Assembly: GCF_007752935.1 (NCBI RefSeq)
Contig: NZ_CP036319.1
Location: 3,410,001 to 3,474,000, forward strand
Direction of reading: 5' to 3'
DNA: 64,000 bases
From: Crateriforma conspicua
GTDB taxonomy: Bacteria; Planctomycetota; Planctomycetia; Pirellulales; Pirellulaceae
Below the pieces are notes generated by a model. It had not been told where the DNA came from. It made no database searches and saw only the letters and a program-made list of their open reading frames with translations. Below, in pieces: positions 8,935-17,563 of this stretch. Position numbers and translations under genes: made by a program. Position 1 is the stretch's first letter; each line of letters begins with the position of its first letter.

Positions 8935-8984
8935 AAACAAAAAAGGCCGATTCACCCTATCCTTGTGGATAGAACGAATCGGCC
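8935..8984 (-). terminator. Rho-independent terminator
   Basis: On the minus strand, ggccgattc pairs with gaatcggcc, and inside it ctatcc pairs with ggatag around a short loop. The stem is followed by a run of six T residues. It lies about 55 bases after the stop of the secreted Asp-rich protein gene. Confidence 0.8.
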
Positions 8985-9038
8985 ACAATCATCGGTCATC
9001 GCAACGCGTCAAACGATTGCGATGAGTTTGGGCGGCGA

Positions 9039-10103
9039 TTAACTGCGGTTGTTGTTGCCGCGACGAGCAATCTGCATCGTCTCACCATCGCAGTGCAATT
9101 CCCGAGCCATCAACAACGCTCGGTCGTTGACCTTCACCGGTACACCGGAAACGGTGATCGATTTGCCTTCCTGCAGCTTGTTGTCCAGTCGATCCTTCGG
9201 GCCCAGATCCACCATCAAGTTCTTGCCATCGTCGGTCTTGATCTTGGCCAGTTGATGCTCGGTGCCGCGAACATTGACGGTCTTGGTGTTCTGCACCTTG
9301 CCCGTAAATTCGCGTCCACCGCGTTGAACTTCCAACGTTTGATCAGCGTACTGTGCCTCCGTCGCCATCAAGATCTTCTTGTCACCAACGGTCAACACGT
9401 GTCCGGTCGCGGTCAGCGAGTCACCCTGATTCAGATTCTGAATCTCGGATTTCGGACCCAAGTCGACGGGCCAAGTTGAGTTCTGGACGTTCACCATGGC
9501 CACCAAGTGCTCGGTCCCGCGGACCTTCACCGTTTTCGTGTCGGCAATCTGTCCTTCGGCTCGCTTCAGTTCCGAACGGGTGTCCTTGCTGTCATTGCGA
9601 GCCTGCTGCTGGGCGTCCGATCCGGCGTCGTTGAACGACAGGTATTCAAAATCGTCGTAAACGCCGTCGCCGTCCGTGTCGGTGTACGATGCGTAGGCGT
9701 CGTAGTACCCGTCGTCATCGACGTCGTAATACTTGGTGAAGAATTGCTGTTCCCAAGTGCCGTAACCGTCGTCGTAGTAGTCATAAAAGCCTGTGCTTTC
9801 CATGACATCATTGCGACGAGCGTAACCGTAGTTGGTTTCGCCATCTTCGACGTCGTTGTCCCGGTCGTCGCTGGTCGCATCATCAGCAAAGCTGTAACGT
9901 TCATCATCAATCCGGCCAAAGGCTTCGTCGGTCGGATTGTAATCATTTCCGTCAAACCATTCCGTGATATCGTACCATGCGTCATCTTCATAGTACGGTC
10001 CACGAGTGCTGACTTCTTCGGCGACGATGAATCCACCAGGCGTGCACACGGCAGTACCAAGGGCGGCGGCAAGCAACATTCGTTTCTTCGTCATCTTCAT
10101 CAT
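9039..10103 (-). CDS. Secreted Asp-rich protein with a duplicated C-terminal domain
   Basis: About 354 residues and not a recognised family as a whole. AGGAG a few bases before ATGATG at 10103/10100 fixes the start; a longer frame to 10163 is unlikely. A signal peptide (KKRMLLAAALG to about VAEE) is followed by a very acidic Tyr/Asp-rich region with calcium-loop-like repeats such as DVDDDGYYDAY and DTDGDGVYDDFEY. The C-terminal half contains two tandem units of about 80 residues that share TKTVxVRGTEHxxA and VDLGPK. The repeats look like small beta-barrels, possibly OB-like. A calcium-dependent envelope or surface role is plausible. A terminator follows, so it is a single-gene unit. Confidence 0.75.
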   Translation of the reverse strand: MMKMTKKRMLLAAALGTAVCTPGGFIVAEEVSTRGPYYEDDAWYDITEWFDGNDYNPTDEAFGRIDDERYSFADDATSDDRDNDVEDGETNYGYARRNDVMESTGFYDYYDDGYGTWEQQFFTKYYDVDDDGYYDAYASYTDTDGDGVYDDFEYLSFNDAGSDAQQQARNDSKDTRSELKRAEGQIADTKTVKVRGTEHLVAMVNVQNSTWPVDLGPKSEIQNLNQGDSLTATGHVLTVGDKKILMATEAQYADQTLEVQRGGREFTGKVQNTKTVNVRGTEHQLAKIKTDDGKNLMVDLGPKDRLDNKLQEGKSITVSGVPVKVNDRALLMARELHCDGETMQIARRGNNNRS

Positions 10104-10586
10104 AGGTCTCCTAGGGAAGTCGTATATAGATCCAAGGCCATTCGCCTCAGTTGCCTGATACAACGTGCAACACGAATGCCAGGAGATGATGTTTCACACC
10201 AAGAAATTTCAACAACTCGTGTTTGGGTTGCTACGCATGGCGGGAAATGGGCGGATGCCCCCGGCGTGCTAAGCAGGCGGACAAGGGTTCAACGACAGAT
10301 GGCAACCCGACGCCTAAGTTTAGAAGTTGCGCTTTCACCCGAGGCATTGGTTTTTCTGGGTAATCCGAAGCGTGAGCGAGGCGATATCGGCATCCCTTTC
10401 TCCTCGCTAATGCGTCGGGTTGCCAAACTCTACAAGATCAGCCCGCCTATTTCTCGATATCGTGGCACAGCACAATGCTTACAGATCGACGGACGCGATT
10501 GATGATCGACCAGTTTGGTGGATCGTCCCGATGCGAACCGAGGGTGAGAGTGCACAGACACATTGCGGCCAGAGCAGTCGCCGATC
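10104..10586. other. Intergenic region holding a miniature repeat element
   Basis: Upstream of the secreted protein and downstream of the response regulator, both on the minus strand. It contains the promoter region of the former and the 124-base inverted-repeat element described separately. I see no gene here; frames reading through it on the plus strand are shadows. Confidence 0.5.
10301..10424. mobile_element. MITE-like element, copy 1
   Basis: A 124-base unit bounded by perfect 13-base inverted ends, ggcaacccgacgc and gcgtcgggttgcc. The interior resembles copy 2 at 11218-11338 across its whole length, including shared blocks such as gaggc.ttgg and cgaagcgt..gcgaggcga. There is no coding capacity. 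It is probably a non-autonomous element or a dispersed repeat family. Confidence 0.65.
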
Positions 10587-11051
10587 CTATGCGGTGCCGT
10601 CACCTTGATGCATCACCTGATGGACCGCGGTACGGAAATCGTCGTTCCCGATCGGCTTGGGGACAAAGGCATCCGCACGCAGGTTGCTGATTGCCGATGC
10701 CACGAACGTTTCGCTGCAACTGCTGCAGACGACGATCGGAAGATTCGCGATTCTAGGATCCACGTTGCAGCGAACTGCTTGCACAAGTTGTTCGCCGGTC
10801 ATGTTGGGCATTTCGAGATCGGTGACGATCAAGTCGGGTTGGATGCGTTGCACCGTTTGAAGTCCAGCCTGTCCGTCGGGGGCGGTCACCGAACGAATGC
10901 CCAAGCGATGGAGAAGTGTTCGAATCAACCGACGCGTGACGCGATTATCGTCGACCACGACCGCAACCGGACCATTGGGCTGGCGTGCTGAGTTCTGCGG
11001 TGTGGATAACATGAGATTGACTGTTGGAGAGTTTGATACATCGGTTCGCAT
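10587..11051 (-). CDS. Single-domain response regulator (CheY-like)
   Basis: 154 residues made of a short N-terminal tail and one receiver domain. The acidic pair is at residues 34-35 (VVVDDNRV), the phospho-acceptor Asp at about 78 (DLIVTDLEMPNM), the Ser/Thr switch around CSS at 110-111, and the conserved Lys at about 132 (FVPKPIG). There is no output domain, so it probably acts by protein contact or phosphorelay. No kinase is adjacent. The gene is flanked on both sides by copies of the same miniature repeat. Small inverted repeats (ccgatg-att-catcgg at 11060-11074) lie just before its start codon and could be regulatory. Confidence 0.88.
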   Translation of the reverse strand: MRTDVSNSPTVNLMLSTPQNSARQPNGPVAVVVDDNRVTRRLIRTLLHRLGIRSVTAPDGQAGLQTVQRIQPDLIVTDLEMPNMTGEQLVQAVRCNVDPRIANLPIVVCSSCSETFVASAISNLRADAFVPKPIGNDDFRTAVHQVMHQGDGTA

Positions 11052-11217
11052 AACAGTGACCGATGATTCATCGGATATTTAACTTGGATCTTCGCCAGAT
11101 CGCATGGCCATTGGTTTCATCGCGGACGATCAGCACGACGGTAGGGACCGACGTATACGAACCAAGAATTGAATGGCGGAACTTATCATTGTTGGCGGAC
11201 AGATCCTGCTAAGTTTC

Positions 11218-11338
11218 GCAACCCGACGCGAGCGTATTGAGGTTGCGAATCTACACGAGGCGTTGGCGTTTTTGGTAACCCGAAGCGTCGGCGAGGCGAG
11301 CTCAACATCATTGCTTCCTCGTTCACGCATCGGGTTGC
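11218..11338. mobile_element. MITE-like element, copy 2
   Basis: A 121-base unit with ends gcaacccgacgc and gcatcgggttgc, inverted with one mismatch. It aligns with copy 1 end to end with scattered substitutions. The two copies are in the same orientation and bracket the response regulator gene. No coding frame is credible inside. Confidence 0.65.
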
Positions 11339-11451
11339 CATTGGTCGAAAAACGTTTGCCCGCCTGCCGTACGGCGTGCGATTGTCTTTCCATCGACCAA
11401 GTTGTTCGTGATCAATGGTTGTATTCGGCTTTTGTTGGATGTTGACCAACA

Positions 11452-11488
11452 CAAAAACGCCAGCGGCCGAGTTTTCGGACGCTGGCGT
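11452..11488 (-). terminator. Rho-independent terminator
   Basis: On the minus strand, acgccagcg pairs with cgctggcgt, with inner tcgg/ccga pairs, followed by TTTTTGTG. It lies about 30 bases after the stop of the small lipoprotein gene. Confidence 0.8.
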
Positions 11489-11518
11489 GATTGAAACGAA
11501 TAGACGAATGAGCGTCGA

Positions 11519-11905
11519 TTATTCGACCGATTCGTCGTCGATTTCTTCCAAGGCGTCCGCCGTCTCTTCGCCTTCGACTTCGACCTGGTCAGCCTTGTTC
11601 TCGGCATTTGCCTCAACCGCATCGGCCTTTTCTTCACCCCAGGCTTCGATCGCATCAGCCTTTTCTTCGGCTGCGTCTTCGACAGCGGGTTTGGCCGACT
11701 CGTATCGTTGTTCCAGGTTGTCGGCCATCTGTTCGGCCGACTCGCGAGTGTTTTCCGCAACTGCGTCGGCACTGTCGCGAATGTCGGCAGCCTGCTCCTG
11801 AGCCGCATCGCGAACCTGATCCGCCTGCTGGTCATAAATGCTGTCGTCGCAACCGACAAAGGCGAGTCCGAGCGCGAGTGTCAGAATACTGGTCATGAAA
11901 CGCAT
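11519..11905 (-). CDS. Small lipoprotein with an amphipathic Ala/Glu/Asp-rich helix
   Basis: 128 residues. A short signal sequence ends in the lipobox LAFVGC (Cys about 19), so the protein should be lipid-anchored. The rest is a continuous charged helix rich in Ala, Glu, Asp and Gln, with a loose 11-residue rhythm (for example EEKADAIEAWGEEKADAVEA) like apolipoprotein or LEA-type repeats. It should form a long amphipathic or coiled-coil helix at the envelope. AAGGA lies upstream of the ATG. A terminator follows, so it is monocistronic. A structural or stress role is likely; no enzymatic motif is present. Confidence 0.75.
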   Translation of the reverse strand: MRFMTSILTLALGLAFVGCDDSIYDQQADQVRDAAQEQAADIRDSADAVAENTRESAEQMADNLEQRYESAKPAVEDAAEEKADAIEAWGEEKADAVEANAENKADQVEVEGEETADALEEIDDESVE

Positions 11906-12341
11906 GAAATGGGTTTCCTTTTGTAAGGGTGTTCAGAAGGGTGCGTCTTCAGCCCGGTGGATGCCGGCGTTTCCGTCACGCCGCCGTGCCGGGCGTCAGT
12001 CGGTAGTAGCAACCGGTATGCCGTAGTCGGTGATCAAAATTTTCGAATCAGTGCGCGATGTTGAAATCGTGACTGCGGTTGGCCCTTGGTCATGCGTCGG
12101 TGGGCGGGGTGTAGCGAGTGTCGGGTATCGGGCGTTATGGAAAACTCGCTCGACAGGATTCCCCGGCGAAGATGCCGCGGCATGACATGTGCGATTGTTC
12201 GAAGGTGGTTCGCGATTGGCCCGAGCGCTTTCGTCGAGACGAGAACGTCGCTACCGCCGCCGATCCAGCGATTCGTCGCCCCACCCCCGGTTGGTGATCC
12301 ATCACGCTGGTTCGATCTCATCCACCCAATGACACAATGCA
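11906..12341. other. Intergenic region, no gene seen
   Basis: About 435 bases between two divergent genes, the small lipoprotein and the AI-2E-type permease, so both promoters should lie here. An imperfect GC-rich inverted repeat is visible around 11952-11995. Nothing else stands out. Confidence 0.4.
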
Positions 12342-13559
12342 ATGAATGACCACGATCAAGACAACGGCCATGACCATCGTTGGGTCCGTGGTGCTTCTTC
12401 CCAAGACCAACAGGAATCCGTCAGCCGGGCCACCGTCATGTCGGTCGGAATTGCAGTGATCGCTGCGGTGATGGTTGCCGCCGGACTGTACTTCGCCAGC
12501 CGAGTCATCGTCCCGGTGATCATGGCGTTCCTTGCCTACCTGACGTTGCGGCCAGCAACGGTGCGATTGGCCAAGAGTGGACTTTCGCCAACGTTGTCCA
12601 GTGCCGCCTTGATGTTATCGGCGTTCGCGGTGCTAGCGTTTACGGTGGCCGTTTTGTATGGGCCACTGACATACTGGCTGGGAGAGGCCCCGCAGAACAT
12701 TGCGAAGCTGAAGGAGAATTTTCAGAGCATCGTTCGGCCGTTGACCATCTTGGACGAAACGGAATCGCAGCTGGAAAAAGCAAGCCAGCCGATCACGGAA
12801 GACCGTCCGCAGATCAAGGTGGATGTCCAGAAGCCAGGAGTCCTGAATGAAACATTGTTGATCAATACGACGGGGCAGGTGATTGCGTTCATTGCGGTTG
12901 TGTTGACTCTGGCGTTCTTCATGCTTCGCGACGGCGACGAACTCGTCAATCGTTGCTTGGAAGTGATCGATCGCGGCAGTTCACGACACGAAGTGATGAA
13001 AACGCTGGCCAGCGTCCAACATAACGTCGGCACCTATTTCGCCAGCATCACAGCCATCAATGTTGGACTGGCGACGGTTTCATCACTGGTGATGTGGGGC
13101 GTTGGCATGCCGACCCCGTTTCTGTGGGGGGCGATCGCAGGCTTGTTCAATTTCGTGCCGTATCTGGGGCCGTTGGCCGCGACGGGCTTGGTTTTCTTGG
13201 CGGCCAGCAGTGTTTTCGAACCACTCATCAACGCCGCGGCGGTGGCGGGACTGTATTACAGCGTGACCGTTATCGAAGGCTCAGTCGTGACGCCGATGAT
13301 CGTCGGAAAAACGTTACGCTTGGGGCCTTTGGTGGTCCTGCTGTCCGTCGCCGCGTTTGGCTTTCTGTGGGGCTTGCTGGGCGTTTTCTTGGCGATCCCG
13401 ATGGTGATCACGATTCGCGAAGTGTGTTGCCATTTGCCCGCCGCTCGGCCGATCGCCGTGATACTGGGCGCGTCGCGAAGTGAAGAATCAGCTTGTTACC
13501 AGAACACCTCCGCCGTCCAAGTGGATCATCAGCAAAGCATCGAAGAATTGGCTCATTGA
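12342..13559 (+). CDS. AI-2E family transporter (PerM / YdiK type)
   Basis: 405-residue polytopic membrane protein. Two close N-terminal spans (about residues 33-52 and 55-75), a third near 85-110, an extracytoplasmic or soluble segment with helices (about 115-175), and then the characteristic C-terminal spans. The segment GVGMPTPFLWGAIAGLFNFVPYLGP is a hallmark of the family, followed by VVTPMIVGKTLRLGPLVVLL. Members were named for autoinducer-2 export but many are cation/proton exchangers, so the substrate here is open. It begins a group of membrane and envelope genes. An unknown protein gene follows 80 bases later on the same strand. Confidence 0.9.
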   Translation: MNDHDQDNGHDHRWVRGASSQDQQESVSRATVMSVGIAVIAAVMVAAGLYFASRVIVPVIMAFLAYLTLRPATVRLAKSGLSPTLSSAALMLSAFAVLAFTVAVLYGPLTYWLGEAPQNIAKLKENFQSIVRPLTILDETESQLEKASQPITEDRPQIKVDVQKPGVLNETLLINTTGQVIAFIAVVLTLAFFMLRDGDELVNRCLEVIDRGSSRHEVMKTLASVQHNVGTYFASITAINVGLATVSSLVMWGVGMPTPFLWGAIAGLFNFVPYLGPLAATGLVFLAASSVFEPLINAAAVAGLYYSVTVIEGSVVTPMIVGKTLRLGPLVVLLSVAAFGFLWGLLGVFLAIPMVITIREVCCHLPAARPIAVILGASRSEESACYQNTSAVQVDHQQSIEELAH

Positions 13560-13641
13560 TCGTGCCGCGTCATCGACCAACCCTGCGTACACTCAGCCCA
13601 CTGACCGTCACACCCTGTAATCACCCCACGACTGAATCGAC

Positions 13642-14370
13642 ATGCCCAACCCAGATGAATCAACGACCAATTCTCCAGTTGAATACTCATCGATCCAGAT
13701 GTCGCGATGGCTGGCATCGGGTTTCGTTTATGCGTCGGCCAGATTTGTTCCCGTTCCCTTCGTGGACGATGTGATTCGCCAACGCTGTCGCCAGTACGTC
13801 GTGCAGACGGTGTTGAAAGATCTGCCCTCCGATGATTCGTCGGATGTGGCGGATCTGTATTCAAGTGGCGGCGGTTGGTTCGCCGGGTGTGCATCGATGG
13901 CTGTGCGTGCGCCCATCAAGTTATTGCTGTTTCCGATCCGGAAGATCGTTGCGTTGGTAACATCAATCCGTGGGGTCCCGTTGGACGTGCTGCGAATGGT
14001 GTTGTTGGGCCGTGCAATTCAACAGTGGAAGCAGATCGAGCTTGTGCAAGACACCAACCCGAATCGGGAACAAATCGATCGCTTCAAAGCCGCTTTTGAC
14101 CAAGCGTTTGGCGGCATCGACTTTCGTCTTTTGCGTTCCAGTGTCTCCGACTTGCGGCGTGTCACGAAACCGTGGCGACAAGCCGCGAAGGCTTTCTCGA
14201 AAGCGGCATCGGAGGAAAAGGACAATGTGGCGGGCACTGTGGAGACGATCCGTGACAGCCAGCAAGTGCGAGAAGCACAACAACTGATGAATCGACCGTC
14301 GGTACTGAAGACGTTCCAGGAATTCGATGCACGCTTTGCCGCAGCCTATCAATCGCGACAAAGCGTCTAA
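13642..14370 (+). CDS. Conserved-looking protein of unknown function
   Basis: 242 residues, no family recognised. The first half has moderately hydrophobic helices (WLASGFVYASARFVPVPF and APIKLLLFPIRKIVAL), suggesting membrane association. The second half is charged and helical. It contains short basic segments (RQRCRQYV) and no clear catalytic motif. It follows the AI-2E-type permease on the same strand after a short gap and is convergent with yihY, so it may be co-transcribed with the permease. Confidence 0.6.
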   Translation: MPNPDESTTNSPVEYSSIQMSRWLASGFVYASARFVPVPFVDDVIRQRCRQYVVQTVLKDLPSDDSSDVADLYSSGGGWFAGCASMAVRAPIKLLLFPIRKIVALVTSIRGVPLDVLRMVLLGRAIQQWKQIELVQDTNPNREQIDRFKAAFDQAFGGIDFRLLRSSVSDLRRVTKPWRQAAKAFSKAASEEKDNVAGTVETIRDSQQVREAQQLMNRPSVLKTFQEFDARFAAAYQSRQSV

Positions 14371-14398
14371 TCGACCGGCACTCAATCGCTTTTGTCGA

Positions 14399-15319
14399 TC
14401 ACCCTGCGACGGGTTTGCGATGAATTTTTTCCTCCACGCGGACCGCATGGGGCTCCGGTCGAATTCCGGCACCATACATTCGTGCGTAAACTTGGGTCGC
14501 TTCGGCGCCCAACAGCATGATCATACCGGTGTAATAGACCCAGACCAGAAAGATGACCAGCGACGCCGCGGCAGCACCCAACTCTTGACCGGGCGATGCA
14601 TATTGAAAGTAGATCTGCAAAACCGCACGCCCCACAAGAAACAAGGCAGTCGTCATCACTGCGCCAACGACGATGTCCTTCCAGCGGACAATCGCGTCGG
14701 GCATGAATCGAAAGATTGCCGCCACCATAACGAAGACGACTAGGGCTTGGGTCACAAAGTTCAGGGACGTCACCGCCACGTCGGACATTCCAAACCAACC
14801 GCCGATCTGCTTGCCGGCGGCACCGACGACGGACGACAGCAATAGTGACACCAACAACAGAAAGCCCAATCCCAAGATCATGCCTAGTGATAACATGCGT
14901 TTTCGAAGCACATCCAAAATACCCGATGAATCCGGATCAGGGCGGACCTCCCAAACTTGATTCAACGCGGCTTGCAGCGCCGCAACAACCCCGGTCGCAC
15001 CGACGATCGTACCGGCGATCCCCAGCAGTGCCTTCCACCACTTGCCCGAGGTTTCTCGCTCACTTTTCAACAAGCTTTGAATTTCGTCGGCCGCAGCCTC
15101 GTTTCCGATCAGCTCCGATGCTTGTGTCTGAATCACATTTTGTGCTTTCGCTTCTGCCTGGTCTGTGTCGTACATCGCCGACAATGAAAGCGTCAGCACC
15201 AACGTCAACAAATAGATCAAAGGTGGCAAAGACAGTGCGGTATAGAAGGCCAACGCGGCGGCAAGCGTCGTGCAACGGTCGTTGGAAAACTGGGCGAAGG
15301 TCTCTTTCAAATAGTTCAT
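14399..15319 (-). CDS. YihY/BrkB family inner-membrane protein
   Basis: 306 residues from the ATG at 15319. A longer frame to a TTG at 15484 adds residues unlike the family. The start MNYLKETFAQFSNDRCTTLAAALAFYTALSLPPLIYLL is typical: a short amphipathic helix, then the AxxLAFYT segment before the first span. About six spans follow, and the C-terminal part has LVWVYYTGMIMLLGAEATQVYA, a strong YihY/BrkB signature. The family was once called RNase BN but is now regarded as a membrane protein of unclear function. It is divergent from the ZIP gene. Confidence 0.88.
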   Translation of the reverse strand: MNYLKETFAQFSNDRCTTLAAALAFYTALSLPPLIYLLTLVLTLSLSAMYDTDQAEAKAQNVIQTQASELIGNEAAADEIQSLLKSERETSGKWWKALLGIAGTIVGATGVVAALQAALNQVWEVRPDPDSSGILDVLRKRMLSLGMILGLGFLLLVSLLLSSVVGAAGKQIGGWFGMSDVAVTSLNFVTQALVVFVMVAAIFRFMPDAIVRWKDIVVGAVMTTALFLVGRAVLQIYFQYASPGQELGAAAASLVIFLVWVYYTGMIMLLGAEATQVYARMYGAGIRPEPHAVRVEEKIHRKPVAG

Positions 15320-15489
15320 CGGAACGGCGGCGTGTTGAACGGAATTGCGGATGGATGACGCTTCAAAATTGATCTTGGGAACGATAAAGTGCTGAACTCT
15401 GTCGAATCGTTCCTGGCGGCTAGCGTCGACAGGATGCCTAGTCGCAACTCGCATACCACCCGCTTCGCCCAAGAAAGACGACAAGCCGA

Positions 15490-16188
15490 ATGGAAGAAAT
15501 GCTCTGGATGTCGTTGCTGGCCGGTGTGGCCATTCCGGTCGGAGGGATCTTGGCCTCGGTGGAGCGAATCCGGCCCGATTGGCTGGAATCGGAAGTCCGA
15601 CATTCCATCATTGCCTTTGCCAGCGGCGCGCTCTTATCCGCCGTCGCGCTGGTCCTGATCCCGGATGGCACCAGCAAACTTAGCATCATCGAATCCGTGA
15701 TCGCTTTCATCGCGGGCGGTGCGTTCTTCTACTTGCTCAAGCGTACGCTCAGCCGATCCACCTCATCGGTCAGCCAACTGATCGCGATGCTTTCGGACTA
15801 CATTCCGGAGGTTATCGCGTTGGGGGCAACCGTGGCGTCGGGTGGGCCCGGGCTGGTGATCGCGGTCATCATTGCGTTACAGAATCTTCCCGAAGGCTTC
15901 AACGCGTACCGCGAATTGAAAGAGAACGGAATGTGTAAGAAACGCATCCTGTTTTGGTTCAGCGTCGCCGCGCTGCTCGGGCCTGCATTCGGCGGGCTAG
16001 GGTATTGGTTTCTGTCCGGTCACGACACCGTGTTAGGCTACCTTAGCGTGTTCGCAGCAGCCGGTATCTTGTATCTGGTGATCGACGACGTCGCACCCGA
16101 TGCGAAGTTGGAAAACGCCGACGCCCCGGCGCTCGGGGCGGTGTTGGGTTTCCTACTCGGCATGATCGGCTATCTCATGGAACGATAG
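15490..16188 (+). CDS. ZIP-family metal transporter
   Basis: 232 residues with about seven or eight hydrophobic segments, a usual length for bacterial ZIP proteins. The signature helix reads LQNLPEGFNAYRELKENG, where most ZIPs have HNxPEG, so the first metal-binding His is replaced by Gln. A second helix carries SDYIPEVIALGA, where an acidic or His residue is common. The C-terminal GILYLVIDDVAPDA also fits the family. It should move zinc, iron or another divalent ion. The His-to-Gln change may alter selectivity. The gene lies in a cluster of membrane-protein genes but is not clearly in an operon. Confidence 0.82.
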   Translation: MEEMLWMSLLAGVAIPVGGILASVERIRPDWLESEVRHSIIAFASGALLSAVALVLIPDGTSKLSIIESVIAFIAGGAFFYLLKRTLSRSTSSVSQLIAMLSDYIPEVIALGATVASGGPGLVIAVIIALQNLPEGFNAYRELKENGMCKKRILFWFSVAALLGPAFGGLGYWFLSGHDTVLGYLSVFAAAGILYLVIDDVAPDAKLENADAPALGAVLGFLLGMIGYLMER

Positions 16189-16232
16189 CGGTCGATCTCG
16201 ACGCTACACTGTCTCCAATAATGCTAACCGGT

Positions 16233-16418
16233 TCACAGGATCAGAATCAGTGCGTGGATGATTCCCACGATCCAGAAACCGACCAGCGTCAAGACGACGT
16301 TCAAGACGAACTGGACTCCGATTCCACGGTCCATGAAGACCGCTAGAGGCGGAAGCAGGATGGCCAGGATGACTTTTAAAATCGTGTTTTCGTTGCGTAC
16401 GGCAGTGGTCATTCTCAT
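16233..16418 (-). CDS. Pmp3/YqaE (UPF0057) small membrane protein
   Basis: About 60 residues with two membrane spans. The pattern VILAILLPPLAVFMDRGIG, then FVLNVVLTLVGFWIVGIIHAL, is diagnostic of the Pmp3/YqaE family, which is linked to membrane potential and salt or cold stress in other organisms. Two in-frame ATGs (16418 and 16412) are possible. AGGAG is three bases before the first and nine before the second, so 16412 has the better spacing. It lies downstream of a lipoprotein gene on the same strand. Confidence 0.9.
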   Translation of the reverse strand: MRMTTAVRNENTILKVILAILLPPLAVFMDRGIGVQFVLNVVLTLVGFWIVGIIHALILIL

Positions 16419-16489
16419 GTACTCCTAGTAGTTGGCGTGATTCGACAAGACGATCATTTGCGTGTCGGCGATTTTCGCCGACGGTGGGA

Positions 16490-16762
16490 TCAGTCTTCGT
16501 CGGGAAGATCGATGTCGACATCGGGGGTTTCAATCATTTGTTCTTCCGTTTCAATGTCGATATCGGTGGGCACATCGACCGGCTGTTTTTCCATCGATAC
16601 GTCAACGTCAGCGGTTTCCACGTCGAACTCGGGCATGGTGCCCGGTTCCATGTCGACGTCGACGTCGGGCATTTCACCGGGTTGCGTTTGATCGACGTCG
16701 CAACCGACGGTGGCAAAAGCCAAAGAACCGGCAAGCAGTGTGGTAAGCAGCGGAGTTTTCAT
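16490..16762 (-). CDS. Small Asp/Val-rich lipoprotein
   Basis: 90 residues. The signal sequence ends in the lipobox AFATVGC. The mature part is strongly acidic, with a repeating alternation of hydrophobic and acidic residues (PDVDVDMEPG, VETADVDVSME, TPDVDIDLPDED), the sort of pattern seen in extended beta-strand or ion-binding tails. No known domain. A perfect GC-rich hairpin (gtcggcga / tcgccgac, 16464-16482) lies just after the stop, without a T-run. It precedes the Pmp3-like gene by about 70 bases. Confidence 0.7.
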   Translation of the reverse strand: MKTPLLTTLLAGSLAFATVGCDVDQTQPGEMPDVDVDMEPGTMPEFDVETADVDVSMEKQPVDVPTDIDIETEEQMIETPDVDIDLPDED

Positions 16763-16976
16763 GTTGTTCTCGATTCATGCGATCACCGTGACTGTCGGAG
16801 CACGGTTCGCGGGACTTGTTTTCTTCCGACACCACCGATGAAATGCAACGTCTGTGCCAAAGCTCCCTTCACCATAAAATCCGGGGGCGTCCGTTCGCTG
16901 GACGACCAAGCTGAATCCGAAACGCGCAGCCATCTCCGATGATCTTCGCCTCGCCGCCAAACCAATCGCCTATTCT

Positions 16977-17046
16977 GTAGCTGGGCTCGCCAGAGTTCAG
17001 TCACGAACCACTTCAACCGTAGCTGGACTCGCCAGAGTTCAGTCAC
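16977..17046. repeat. Two direct copies of a 28-base near-palindromic repeat
   Basis: Copies at 16977-17004 and 17019-17046 share gtagctgg, then ctcgccagagttcagtcac, with one mismatch. The core ctggactc-gcca-gagttcag is itself a near-palindrome. The pair sits just upstream of the DinB-like gene. It looks like a dispersed intergenic repeat rather than an operator, but either is possible. Confidence 0.6.
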
Positions 17047-17074
17047 CGCCCCCAACAGCCCAGCAGGTCTCTCG

Positions 17075-17563
17075 ATGTTCACCCGCGAACGGACAAACAA
17101 TGAGTTTCAGCTTGACCATTTCGCGAAGGTTTCACGCGACTTAACAGAGGACTCTTTGTTCGAACACTTTCCCGGGCATGGACATTCTCCCGCATGGATA
17201 CTCGGGCACTTGGCGATCTGTGCCGAGTTGGGACAGCACATGCTCGGTGGTTCGTTGACGCACCCCGAGTGGGTCGAACGGTTCGGTCCAAACTCCGTCG
17301 ACACCGGCAAGCCGGACGCAATCCTTTCGCTGTCCCTGATGACGAATGCGGTTATCGACGGCTATCGCGATCTGCGAGCAATGGCCGGATCGGTGACCGA
17401 CAATTCTCGACTCGACAGCCCACATGGAGTGCCAGTGCTGACGGGGACGCAGATCGTTTCCGTCGCCGACATGATAGCCTTGTTGCTAACCAATCATTTT
17501 GCCTTCCACCTTTCCCAACTATCCAGTTGCCGACGATCCGCGGGACACGCCGCATTGTTCTAA
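17075..17563 (+). CDS. DinB-like metal-dependent four-helix protein
   Basis: 162 residues, normal for the DinB/YfiT superfamily. The expected three His residues are in place: one in WILGHLA (about 45) and two in NHFAFHLSQL (about 141 and 145), which would bind a divalent metal in the four-helix bundle. Known members include bacillithiol and mycothiol transferases and many of unknown role. The N-terminus starts from an ATG soon after the 28-base repeats. No thiol-pathway gene is nearby, so no substrate can be named. Confidence 0.75.
   Translation: MFTRERTNNEFQLDHFAKVSRDLTEDSLFEHFPGHGHSPAWILGHLAICAELGQHMLGGSLTHPEWVERFGPNSVDTGKPDAILSLSLMTNAVIDGYRDLRAMAGSVTDNSRLDSPHGVPVLTGTQIVSVADMIALLLTNHFAFHLSQLSSCRRSAGHAALF

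Noticed and set aside
9507-10502. 331-residue plus-strand protein rich in Val and Ile
   Set aside because: It is the reverse-strand shadow of the Asp-rich secreted protein, which has a ribosome site, a signal peptide and a terminator.
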